Shown piece by piece: positions 10,319-17,367 of a stretch of 64,000 bases of DNA. Under the pieces are notes generated by a model, which made no database searches, was not told the DNA's origin, and saw nothing but the letters and a program-made list of their open reading frames with translations. A program made the position numbers and the translations under genes. Numbering within the stretch: the first letter of the stretch is position 1; each line of letters opens with the position of its first letter. The stretch is from contig NZ_JACHVB010000014.1 of assembly GCF_014230085.1 (NCBI RefSeq), forward strand, positions 124,001-188,000, given 5' to 3'. The DNA comes from Ruficoccus amylovorans. GTDB lineage: Bacteria > Verrucomicrobiota > Verrucomicrobiia > Opitutales > Cerasicoccaceae.

Positions 10319-11532
10319 GTTCTCCCGCTGCCTTGTCTGCGCGTCTCGCGAAGGAGCTAAACCAGCGCCGGGTCGAGGGGCTGGAGCGCGTCCTGCGTGT
10401 GCGCCGGGCGGAGGAATCCTTGCTCGACCTGGCCAACAACGACTACCTGCGCCTCTCCCGGCACCCGGAGGTGAAGGCTGCCGCGCTCGCGGCGACCGAA
10501 CGCTGGGGTTGCTCCTCGGCGGCCTCGCCACTTATCACCGGCTACACCGAGGCACACGAGGGTTTGCTGGCGAAGTTACTGGCGTGGTGCGGCTTCCCGT
10601 GCGGGCTGGTCTGGAACACCGGTTTCGCCGCCAATTCGGCCGTCCTCAGCGGCCTGCCGAGACGGGGCGATCTCGTGCTGGCCGACCGGCTGATTCACAA
10701 CAGCATGGTCAACGGTCTGCTCGCCTCCGGGGCGCGGCTGCAACGCTACCGCCACCTTGATCTCGACCACCTGAGTGAGCTGTTGGAGAAAGCAGCCGGC
10801 CAGTACGAGACGGTCTTTGTCGTGTCGGAGACGGTTTACAGCATGGACGGTGATTACCCGGACCTGCGGGCGATGGCCGCGCTGAAGGCCCGTCACGGCT
10901 TTGTCTGGATACTGGACGAGGCGCACGCGCTCGGCTGGTACGGCGAGCGCGGCAGCGGCCTGATCGAAGCCGCCGGCGTGGCCGCCGAAGTCGATATAAT
11001 GGTCGGCACGCTTGGCAAGGGACTCGGCTCGATGGGGGCCTTTACGCTTTTCCGCGACGAGGTGCTGCGCCGCCACCTGGTCAACCACGCCGGGGAATTT
11101 ATTTATTCGACCTACTTGCCGCCGTCCTGCGCCGCTGCCGCCGAAAAGTCCATCGACCTGATCCGCTCCAAGCCCGCCGAGCGCGCACGCCTGCACGCGC
11201 TGTCGCGGGAGTTTAGGGCGTTGTTGGCCGGGGGAACTGACACCAGCCGGGAAACCGATGACGAGAGTCGGGACGTGACTGCCGGGCCGGGTGGGGGAGC
11301 TTTCGATGGCGGGAATGATTCCGCCTGCGCGGACGCGCCGATTGTGCCGGTGCGCGTGCCGGATCCGGTCGCTGCCGCCGCCACGCTGCTTGAGCAGGGC
11401 ATTCGTGTGGGGGCGATCCGCCCGCCGACCGTGCCCGCCGGGGAAGGACGCTTGCGCATTTCCCTCAACGCCGAACTCACCGCCGCCGACCTCCAGCGGG
11501 TCGCCGCCGCGGTCAACGCCGTCCGGGCATGA
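10294..11532 (+). CDS. bioF: 8-amino-7-oxononanoate synthase BioF
   Basis: PLP-dependent alpha-oxoamine synthase condensing pimeloyl thioester and alanine to KAPA. Family signs are LDLANNDYLRLSRHPEVK, the GCSSAASPLITGYT glycine-rich block, ILDEAHALGWYGERG, and the PLP lysine Lys242 in VGTLGKGLGSMGAF. ATG 10294 (MASDAFPV), with CTGGAG upstream, is the likely start; the same frame stays open further upstream only because it shadows bioD. One oddity is an insertion of roughly 35 Gly/Asp/Ser-rich residues near 310-345 (TDTSRETDDESRDV) before the conserved APIVPVRV strand, probably a surface loop. Confidence 0.94.
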   Translation: MASDAFPVSSPAALSARLAKELNQRRVEGLERVLRVRRAEESLLDLANNDYLRLSRHPEVKAAALAATERWGCSSAASPLITGYTEAHEGLLAKLLAWCGFPCGLVWNTGFAANSAVLSGLPRRGDLVLADRLIHNSMVNGLLASGARLQRYRHLDLDHLSELLEKAAGQYETVFVVSETVYSMDGDYPDLRAMAALKARHGFVWILDEAHALGWYGERGSGLIEAAGVAAEVDIMVGTLGKGLGSMGAFTLFRDEVLRRHLVNHAGEFIYSTYLPPSCAAAAEKSIDLIRSKPAERARLHALSREFRALLAGGTDTSRETDDESRDVTAGPGGGAFDGGNDSACADAPIVPVRVPDPVAAAATLLEQGIRVGAIRPPTVPAGEGRLRISLNAELTAADLQRVAAAVNAVRA

Positions 11533-12194
11533 GGCACGTGCTCTGGATAAGCGGTTGGGCCTGTCCGGCACAAGCGACGCTGGATTTCGCGCGCGAGATT
11601 TGTCCGCAGGCGGAGCATCGCGTAGCGCTGCCCGTACCGGGTTGTATCGAAAATTTGGATACCGCATGGGCGGACATCGTCGTCGCTTATTCGACGGGGG
11701 CTTTCCTGCTTCTTGGAGCGCCGGATAAAATGCGCGCCGCCGGGACTGTCGTGCTGGTTGCGCCGTTCGCGGACTTCCGGGCCGAGTCCGGGCGGGGTGG
11801 AAAAACGCCCGCCGCCAAGCTGCGCTTTCTGCTGCGCTGGCTGCGCCGCGACCCGCTGGCAGCTGTATCCGATTTTTATGACAGAAGCGGACTGGGCGTG
11901 CCGCCTTCGACGCTGCCTTACACGCCGGAGCATTTAATCTGGGGCATCGAGCAACTCGCCACTGTGGCGCAGTCTGCGCTTGATTTGCAGTCGGCGTCCG
12001 ACGGGGATCCGGCCCGCGCCCGCCCAACTGTGAGCGGGACAGCTCAGGCGAACGTGATAGCCCTGGCGGGCGATTGCGACGCGCTGCTCGATGCCGACGG
12101 GCTGCGTGGGGATTTTCCGGACTTGCAAGTCGTCGCTGGGGCCGGGCACGCGCTGGCTGATTTCAGAAAGGAGCTGGCCGATGCGCTTCGGTGA
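11529..12194 (+). CDS. Alpha/beta-hydrolase in biotin operon, probable pimeloyl-ACP methyl ester esterase (BioH role)
   Basis: A 221-residue cytoplasmic protein lying between bioF and bioC, overlapping bioF by 4 bp and bioC by 14 bp. A biotin operon with bioC needs an esterase that removes the methyl group from pimeloyl-ACP methyl ester; unrelated alpha/beta hydrolases (BioH, BioG, BioK, BioV, BioJ) do this in different lineages. Here the putative nucleophile Ser55 sits in A-Y-S-T-G, an elbow with Ala for the first Gly. A late His207 (AGAGHALADF) and an Asp near 180 (ALAGDCDALLD) could complete a triad. The short N-terminus VLWISGWACP resembles the oxyanion strand of BioG/BioH. Function is inferred from context; close identity to a named Bio esterase is not evident. 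Confidence 0.65.
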   Translation: MRHVLWISGWACPAQATLDFAREICPQAEHRVALPVPGCIENLDTAWADIVVAYSTGAFLLLGAPDKMRAAGTVVLVAPFADFRAESGRGGKTPAAKLRFLLRWLRRDPLAAVSDFYDRSGLGVPPSTLPYTPEHLIWGIEQLATVAQSALDLQSASDGDPARARPTVSGTAQANVIALAGDCDALLDADGLRGDFPDLQVVAGAGHALADFRKELADALR

Positions 12195-12915
12195 GCGGGC
12201 CCTGGAGTACGCCGAGCACGCCTTTGTGCAGCGGGACCTGATCGGGTGGGGGAGCCGTTGGCTGCCCGAGTCGTTGGATGGTCTCGATGTGCTGGAACTC
12301 GGAGCGGGGCCGGGGCTGCTGACCGGCGAACTGCTGAGCCGTGGCGCGGATCGCCTGCTGGCGACGGATCTGGCTCCGGGCATGGTTGAGGCCGGACGGG
12401 CGAACTATCCGCAGGCTCGCTGGGAGGTGATGAACGCGTGGAAGCCGCAGGGCGAGTACGACTATATTTGCTCCTCGGCGCTGCTCCAGTGGGCAGCAGA
12501 TCCGGCTGCTGCCGCGATCCGGCTGGCCGAAGTGCTCCGTCCGGGCGGGCGGATGCTGCATCTGTTTTTTATCGACCCGACGCTGACGGAGTTCCGTCGT
12601 CTAGCCCCGGAATGGAATCCCTTTCACTGGCGCACGGAAGCGGCCTGGGCTGGGGCCTTTGCCGGTGTCCCCGGACTCGAAATCCTGCGGCGCGAGGCGG
12701 TCACACGCGAAATTATCTTCCCCAATACCCGTGAGCTATTGCGGTTCTTCCAACGCACCGGCGCGGTGAGCCGCAAGCGCGCGGAACCGGGCAAGCTGCG
12801 GCATTTTTTGCGTGAGTACGACCGGCATTTCGCCGTAAACGGCGGGGTGGTCAGTACTTGGACCTTCTTCCGCATCGAGGTCCAAAAGTCCGCCTCCAGC
12901 ATCGTCGCCGTTTAG
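12181..12915 (+). CDS. bioC: Malonyl-ACP O-methyltransferase BioC
   Basis: SAM-dependent methyltransferase that methylates malonyl-ACP so that fatty-acid synthesis can build the pimeloyl chain. It has motif I VLELGAGPGLLTGEL, the acidic LATDLAPGMVEAGR, and the BioC-like CSSALLQWAADP segment matching 'N.alqW..D'. ATG 12181 has AAGGAG about 12 bases upstream and gives an N-terminal sequence (FGERALEYAEHAFVQRDL) with the BioC 'F...a..Y...a..Q' pattern; the longer in-frame extension shadows the upstream gene. 244 residues. Last gene of the operon, convergent with the LOG gene 35 bp further on. Confidence 0.9.
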   Translation: MRFGERALEYAEHAFVQRDLIGWGSRWLPESLDGLDVLELGAGPGLLTGELLSRGADRLLATDLAPGMVEAGRANYPQARWEVMNAWKPQGEYDYICSSALLQWAADPAAAAIRLAEVLRPGGRMLHLFFIDPTLTEFRRLAPEWNPFHWRTEAAWAGAFAGVPGLEILRREAVTREIIFPNTRELLRFFQRTGAVSRKRAEPGKLRHFLREYDRHFAVNGGVVSTWTFFRIEVQKSASSIVAV

Positions 12916-12949
12916 TTCTGTCGATGGAGTGAACCTGCCGCCGAGGCGA

Positions 12950-13756
12950 TCAGGAGCCGTTGCGTTCGTGATCGCGGAGGATTGCCCGGGTGATGAAGTC
13001 GTAAGCCTCGTCCACTTCGTCGCAGTAGCGGAAAAAGTCGAGCGAGCCGCGGTCGAGGGTACCGAAGCGCACCATGGTCTCGAAGTTGATCAACTCCTGC
13101 CAGTACTCGCGACCGAATAGCACGATGGGGATGTAGCGCTTGGCCTTGCGGGTCTTCATCAGCGTGTAGATCTCGAAAAATTCGTCGAGCGTGCCAATGC
13201 CGCCGGGGAAGATGACCAGCGCGCGGGCAAAGTACATGAGCCAGAACTTGCGCATGGGGAAGGTCTCGAAGTGGAGCGAAAGGCCGGGCGTGATATAGGG
13301 GTTGGGACGCTGCTCGGTGGGGATTTCAATGTTGATCCCGATGGTGGGCTGGCCGGCCTGGCTGGCTCCCTTGTTGGCGGCCTCCATGATGCCGGGGCCG
13401 CCGCCGGTGGTGACGAGGTGCTGCTCGTCCGAGGCAAAGGTCGCCCGCGACCAGTGGGCAAGCTCACCGGCCAGGGACTCGGCCCCGGCGTAAAAGCGCG
13501 ACATGTAGTGCTCGTGGCTGGCGCGGTCGAGTTCATCCCATTCCTCGCGGTCTTTCATGACCATGCCTCGGAACTCGCAGTGGAGGCGATCCATGACGGC
13601 CTGCGTCTCGGCGGGAGGCTTAATGCGGGCCGAGCCGAAGAAGACAATGGTATTGCGGACGCCTTTGCGGGCTAAATAGTCCGCCGGGTCGCGGAGTTCC
13701 TTTTGCAGTTGGGCGATCTGTTCGCGCAGTTCCTGTTCGATGGAGGCAGGGGTCAT
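12950..13756 (-). CDS. LOG-family protein (TIGR00730 type; possible nucleoside-5'-monophosphate phosphoribohydrolase)
   Basis: It has the two family signatures GGGPGIMEAANKGA and PGGIGTLDEFFE, the second containing the catalytic Glu of LOG enzymes that release cytokinin bases or free nucleobases from nucleoside monophosphates. FFGSAR near the N-terminus is the usual first strand. At 268 residues it belongs to the longer bacterial group with an N-terminal helical extension (about 1-35), for which the physiological role is uncertain. Convergent with bioC and apparently monocistronic. Confidence 0.88.
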   Translation of the reverse strand: MTPASIEQELREQIAQLQKELRDPADYLARKGVRNTIVFFGSARIKPPAETQAVMDRLHCEFRGMVMKDREEWDELDRASHEHYMSRFYAGAESLAGELAHWSRATFASDEQHLVTTGGGPGIMEAANKGASQAGQPTIGINIEIPTEQRPNPYITPGLSLHFETFPMRKFWLMYFARALVIFPGGIGTLDEFFEIYTLMKTRKAKRYIPIVLFGREYWQELINFETMVRFGTLDRGSLDFFRYCDEVDEAYDFITRAILRDHERNGS

Positions 13757-13882
13757 GGTTGGAATATCGTGTGAGGAAACAAAAGACGGGTAACGACGTG
13801 CAAGCCGTTGTCCGGCCCTTGGTTATGCGTGGTCTATACTTTCAGATCATTCTTGGCGCAGGGTGTTCCGCTGACGAATAAA

Positions 13883-13912
13883 AAAAGTCCCGGCCAGATG
13901 ACCGGGACTTTT
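13883..13912 (-). terminator. Terminator of the FecR-domain gene
   Basis: An 11-bp stem AAAAGTCCCGG/CCGGGACTTTT with an 8-base loop. Read on the minus strand it ends in a run of T, about 28 bp after the stop at 13940. The A-run on the other side could let it act in both directions. Confidence 0.85.
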
Positions 13913-13939
13913 GAGAAATGTGGTTGAAGACCTGAGGGC

Positions 13940-14740
13940 TTACTCGGCGGGCGAGACGTCCAGGATCGGGTCGGGCTCGGGAACCGGGACCGGTTCGGCC
14001 GAGACCGGAGCCGGCGAGGCATCGATCACCTGGTTTTCCAGATCATTCAGGGCTTCCGTCAGTTCCGGGCTGATCGCCTGCGGCGGGTTGACGTTGTTGA
14101 TCGTGACGGTGCCGTCTTCGTTGACGGTGCCGCTGAAGACCACTTCTTCACCCGGGGCGACTTCACCCGTGCTGAGGGTGTTGGAGTACAGGACGGTACC
14201 TTCGCTGTTGGCGACAGTCACGGTGTACACCATCTGGCCGTTGACCATTTCGGAGCTAACCTTGGTCACGAACTTGGTGCCGCGGATACCGGCGGAGCCG
14301 ATCGGGGTGCTGACGGTATACTCGGACTGCGAGCTGAGGTGCTTGGTTTCACCGGCAGCCGTGCCGTTCTTGAGCGTCAGGTTCGTGCGGGACATGCTCG
14401 GGTCCTCAGTCAAGGTGAGGTAGGAGCCCTTCTTGGCGTCGAAGGCTTCCTGCTCGAACTCGGTGACTTCGAACTCGGAGTTCGGCCCGATACGGACGGA
14501 AGAGCCGTTGGAGAGGATGATAACGGCCGTGGACGCGTCTCCGGTCGTGAGGGTGGTGCCGTCACGGAAGATGTCGCCACGCTTGAGGGGACCGGTCTCG
14601 CCGGTGCTGTTGTTGGTCAAGGTGACTTCACCTTTGACCATCAAAGCCTTGATGTTGCCCTTGTCGAGCGCTTGAGCGTGCATCGCCACAGGAAAGAGAG
14701 TTGCCGCAAAAGCGGTCAGGCAGATGAGTTTCTTAATCAT
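13940..14740 (-). CDS. Secreted FecR-domain protein
   Basis: A 266-residue exported protein. ATG 14740 begins a good signal peptide (IKKLICLTAFAATLFP, cleavage near MHAQA). The FecR-like beta domain spans about residues 25-130, recognised by RGDIFRDGTTLTTGDAS, AVIILSNGSSVRIGPNSEFEV and STPIGSAGIRGTKF. The C-terminus is rich in Pro, Glu and Val (PVSAEPVPVPEPDP). Stand-alone FecR-domain proteins without FecI or TonB partners are common in Verrucomicrobiota; their role is unknown and no iron link is visible here. A longer start (ATG 14776) is unlikely because it overlaps the predicted -10 box. Confidence 0.85.
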   Translation of the reverse strand: MIKKLICLTAFAATLFPVAMHAQALDKGNIKALMVKGEVTLTNNSTGETGPLKRGDIFRDGTTLTTGDASTAVIILSNGSSVRIGPNSEFEVTEFEQEAFDAKKGSYLTLTEDPSMSRTNLTLKNGTAAGETKHLSSQSEYTVSTPIGSAGIRGTKFVTKVSSEMVNGQMVYTVTVANSEGTVLYSNTLSTGEVAPGEEVVFSGTVNEDGTVTINNVNPPQAISPELTEALNDLENQVIDASPAPVSAEPVPVPEPDPILDVSPAE

Positions 14741-14767
14741 GGTGCAGGTAGATGATTGGTTTTTAGA

Positions 14768-14773
14768 ATTATA
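14768..14773 (-). promoter_or_regulatory. -10 box (TATAAT) upstream of the FecR-domain gene
   Basis: A perfect TATAAT on the minus strand, about 28 bp before ATG 14740, giving a leader of about 20 nt. No convincing -35 is seen 16-18 bp upstream. Confidence 0.4.
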
Positions 14774-14874
14774 CATAACCAAACTACCTTTGGGGCGCTG
14801 TGCTGGCAAGCAAAATAACGGACGCAGAAACCCCTAGGGAATTGGCTTCAGCGGCGGTTTGGGGGTAGGCCTAT

Positions 14875-15210
14875 TTAGCGTGGAGCGAGCGGGAGACCAT
14901 CGCCGTCCCGAAAGGTGCCCTTGTGCAGAAGCCAGAAGTCCACCAGCGGCCAGATGGCGATGGCGACCATCATGGCAAGAATGAAGCCCACCGCGACGAT
15001 GTAATGTTTTGTGGTAAAGGCCTGCCAGCCGTAGATAATTCCCGCTGCCAGACAGGCGAGGCTGCTCAGGAGTTGGAGGGTGCCGGTAACGAAGCGCCCT
15101 GCGTACAAGCGGTGGGCGCCGAAGCTGCCCAGTGTCACGCACAGGGCGAGGGTGGTGGCGTGGTCCCTGGGACTGTAGAGAAGGGGTGGGGGAGCTGCCT
15201 GATTTGTCAT
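14875..15210 (-). CDS. TM2-domain membrane protein
   Basis: A 111-residue protein with the TM2 pattern: a first helix with GSFGAHRLYAGRFVTGTLQLL, a second hydrophobic stretch (LACLAAGIIYGW) and a final IAIWPLVDFWLL segment whose Trp and Asp are characteristic. A further helix (IVAVGFILAMMVAI) makes three to four membrane segments. TM2 proteins have no settled bacterial function. It is divergent from the polyphosphate glucokinase gene, with 70 bp between starts. Confidence 0.75.
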   Translation of the reverse strand: MTNQAAPPPLLYSPRDHATTLALCVTLGSFGAHRLYAGRFVTGTLQLLSSLACLAAGIIYGWQAFTTKHYIVAVGFILAMMVAIAIWPLVDFWLLHKGTFRDGDGLPLAPR

Positions 15211-15280
15211 CTTTTATGAAAATCTCTTTTTTTAGACTCGTTTTAGCGGAGAAAGTTTTCAAACTTAATAACACTCAGCT

Positions 15281-16039
15281 ATGCAGGTTCTTGGTATTGA
15301 TATTGGCGGGTCGGGTATTAAAGGCAGCCCGGTTGACACGAACACGGGCGAAATGCTGGGCGAGCGTTTCCGTATCCCCACGCCGCAACCGGCGACGAAG
15401 GACGCAGTCCTCAAGACGATCGGGAAAATCGCGAAGAACTTTGACTGGAAAGGCCCGGTGGGCTGCGGTTTCCCGGGCGTCATCCATAAGGGAGTGATTG
15501 CCACGGCGGCCAATCTCGACGACTCGCTGAAAGGCGTCAATCTGGCCGAAGAGGTCGGAAAAACGGTCGGTCGTCCGGCTGTGGTCGTCAATGATGCCGA
15601 TGCCGCCGGGCTGGCTATCATGCGTTTTGGCATCGGACGTGATGAAGAAGGCCTCGTCATGGTCATCACCATCGGCACAGGCATCGGCACGGCTATTTTC
15701 TATAACGGCGCGCTCATCCCGAACAGCGAATTGGGGCACGCCTACCTCAAGCTGAAAAAGGAATCCAAGATTCAGGATGCCGAAACCCTGGTCTCCGACT
15801 CGGCCCGCAAGCGGGACGATATTTCCTGGAAGCACTGGGGCGGGCGCTTCAACGAGTACCTCAAGCTGATGGAGCGGCTGGTCAACCCGCAGCTCTTCAT
15901 CCTTGGGGGCGGCGCGGCCAGCAAGGGGGACAAGTTCCTCAAGTATCTCAAGGTGGATACGCCAGTGAAGACCGCTGCCCTGGAGAACCGGGCCGGCATT
16001 ATCGGCGCGGCTATGGCTTCGCGCGAATTCGGTCAGTAG
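15281..16039 (+). CDS. ppgK: Polyphosphate glucokinase, ROK family
   Basis: Cytoplasmic ROK-fold kinase, likely polyphosphate:glucose phosphotransferase, making glucose 6-phosphate. The phosphate loop is GIDIGGSGIKGSPVD at the N-terminus. The PpgK-like block GPVGCGFPGVIHKG follows, then the catalytic Asp in VVNDADAAGLA. TIGTGIGTAIFYNG and the short NSELGHAYLK segment stand where classical ROK kinases have the zinc-binding loop; that loop's cysteines are missing, as expected for PpgK. 252 residues is normal. It could supply phosphorylated sugar, given that no PTS permease is seen in the window. GGAGAAAG lies upstream of the start, though with rather long spacing. Confidence 0.87.
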   Translation: MQVLGIDIGGSGIKGSPVDTNTGEMLGERFRIPTPQPATKDAVLKTIGKIAKNFDWKGPVGCGFPGVIHKGVIATAANLDDSLKGVNLAEEVGKTVGRPAVVVNDADAAGLAIMRFGIGRDEEGLVMVITIGTGIGTAIFYNGALIPNSELGHAYLKLKKESKIQDAETLVSDSARKRDDISWKHWGGRFNEYLKLMERLVNPQLFILGGGAASKGDKFLKYLKVDTPVKTAALENRAGIIGAAMASREFGQ

Positions 16040-16157
16040 GGCCGGTGGGCGACATAGCCTCTGTTTAGGCAAGGAGGCTGCCGCCAAGAGGCAAAGGGAA
16101 CCCGGACTGGATGGGAAAACCAGCCTACGCGGACTCGCTCCGTATCTGAACAGGCCC

Positions 16158-16317
16158 TAAAGCGTTTCAAATAAAGTCGTAGCCATCAAAAAAGGGCCGA
16201 ATGGCTAAATGATTAAATGGTTAATTGTTATTTCCTACGTTCGGAATCCAACAATTAACAATTAGCCATTTAGCTATTCAAATCTTGTGGCTACAGTATT
16301 TTTTGAAACGCTCTAAA
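16158..16317 (+). repeat. MITE-like element, family 1, copy 1 (160 bp, terminal inverted repeats)
   Basis: The element is almost identical to the reverse complement of 45259-45420. Ends are inverted: AGCGTTTCAAA on the left (first bases slightly decayed) and TTTGAAACGCTCTAAA on the right. The interior is AT-rich, with repeated ATGGCTAAATG and TTAACAATTAGCCATTTAG motifs that pair to form a long hairpin. There is no ORF. The right end contains the stop codon (TAG on the minus strand, 16313-16315) of the neighbouring AP2-like gene. Confidence 0.8.
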
Positions 16318-16816
16318 GCATCGACTGCTCGCCCTTGTTCTTGGCGCGCTGGTTGATCTTGCGGATGACGGAGGGGCCGTAGATTTCGCGCAGCTTCTGC
16401 TTGCGCAGGGAGACGGCCAGCTCGAAAGCCTTTTTTTCGCCGTACTTGCGGATGGAAAAGGAGGTGCATTTCTGCTGGCCGGGCCGGGGACGCCAACTCA
16501 CCGAGTAGCATTCGCTGATGCGACCCTGGGAGTCCTTCTTCTTGGTCCGGCTGACACCGAGCACGCCCGTCGTGTTGCGGCTGTCGCGGTAGACCATGCG
16601 GCGTTCGCGCGGCTTGGAGGGGATTTTTTCCAGGTCAGAGTAGAGTTCGTCCCGGTAGGCCAGAGCGGCTTTCCAGGCTTCCTCGCGCCCCCCGGACTTG
16701 CGGTCACTGAAGAGGCGGGAGTAGGTCTTGCCATTGCGGTAGCCGCGCACGAACCACCCGTGCGTGGAGCCGGAGTCAATCCGGCTGATTCCTTTGGCGT
16801 TGCGCTCGTCAGTCAT
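16313..16816 (-). CDS. AP2-like DNA-binding protein
   Basis: A 167-residue, strongly basic protein with two similar modules. Module 1 (about 8-60) contains GWFVRGYRNGKTYSRLFSD and then EEAWKAALAYRDEL; module 2 (about 83-150) contains GVLGVSRTKKKDSQGR, YSVSWRPRPG and KKAFELAVSLRKQKL. Each is a small beta sheet with Trp, Arg and Tyr followed by a helix, as in AP2/ERF-like domains found in bacterial and phage proteins and homing endonucleases. No nuclease motif (HNH, GIY-YIG) is visible. Regulator or mobile-element relic are both possible. The stop codon lies in the terminal repeat of an adjoining element, so the original C-terminus may have been altered. No ribosome site is obvious. Confidence 0.55.
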   Translation of the reverse strand: MTDERNAKGISRIDSGSTHGWFVRGYRNGKTYSRLFSDRKSGGREEAWKAALAYRDELYSDLEKIPSKPRERRMVYRDSRNTTGVLGVSRTKKKDSQGRISECYSVSWRPRPGQQKCTSFSIRKYGEKKAFELAVSLRKQKLREIYGPSVIRKINQRAKNKGEQSML

Positions 16817-17189
16817 CTTGTGCGGTGGACACGTAATTGCGTTGATCCGTAGATAACTCTGTCTGGAGTCAGGATTAGAAAAAGATTATCTAATTCAAAC
16901 AGAAAATCAACTGATAGTTTGGAAAAACGGCGTAATACGGACGGATACCCATCCAGATGGCTGTTTGCTGTCTGTCATTTTCACGTGAGAAAGTAAGAAG
17001 GCTGCCCGTGCGGTTGCTCCTGCAACAAGATGTTCCATCACCCGCATCTGCTTCTGGGAACTAAGGCGACTCTTCTGGTATATCTTTGCGCCAGCTTTCG
17101 CCGCTTTTACGCCGCTTAGCTACTACAGCCCCAAGCGACAGATTAAAGCGAAGATGCTCTATTGTGCTGTGAGCTAAGTTCCTCGCATA
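16817..17189. other. Gene-free stretch between AP2-like gene and repeat element
   Basis: About 370 bases with no credible ORF, RNA gene or promoter that I can support. It includes an AT-rich piece (16870-16920) and mixed sequence after it. Confidence 0.5.
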
Positions 17190-17367
17190 AGTTTTGGGGT
17201 GCAACCCAGTTTGGATGTTCCTCAGGGATTGTTGCTTTTAGCCAAGCTAAAAGCAACAACCCCAGACGCGATGCGGCAGCATCGAAAGTGCAGACTATGC
17301 CTGCTGCGGGGTTTGGGGGCGCATAGCCCCCAAAAATTATGCAGCAAACTTCGGTAACCGCACACTA
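17190..17367. repeat. Hairpin-rich intergenic element, family 3, copy 1
   Basis: It contains a 14-bp perfect hairpin (17229-17242 with 17246-17259, loop CAA), a 9-bp hairpin (17312-17320 with 17326-17334) and a GATGC-GGCA-GCATC palindrome next to GAAAGTGCA. The same core, and an AATTATGC block further on, recur in inverted orientation at 30994-31162. The element ends in ACACTAG, where CTA is the stop codon of the chemoreceptor gene on the minus strand. Confidence 0.5.

Noticed and set aside
8495-10531. 678-codon ORF on the minus strand across bioB/bioD/bioF
   Set aside because: It spans three clearly real genes on the other strand, and the translation is His/Arg/Gly-rich nonsense without domains.
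14741-14809. Longer N-terminus for the FecR-domain protein
   Set aside because: The upstream Met codons overlap or precede the predicted TATAAT, and the signal peptide starts cleanly at 14740.
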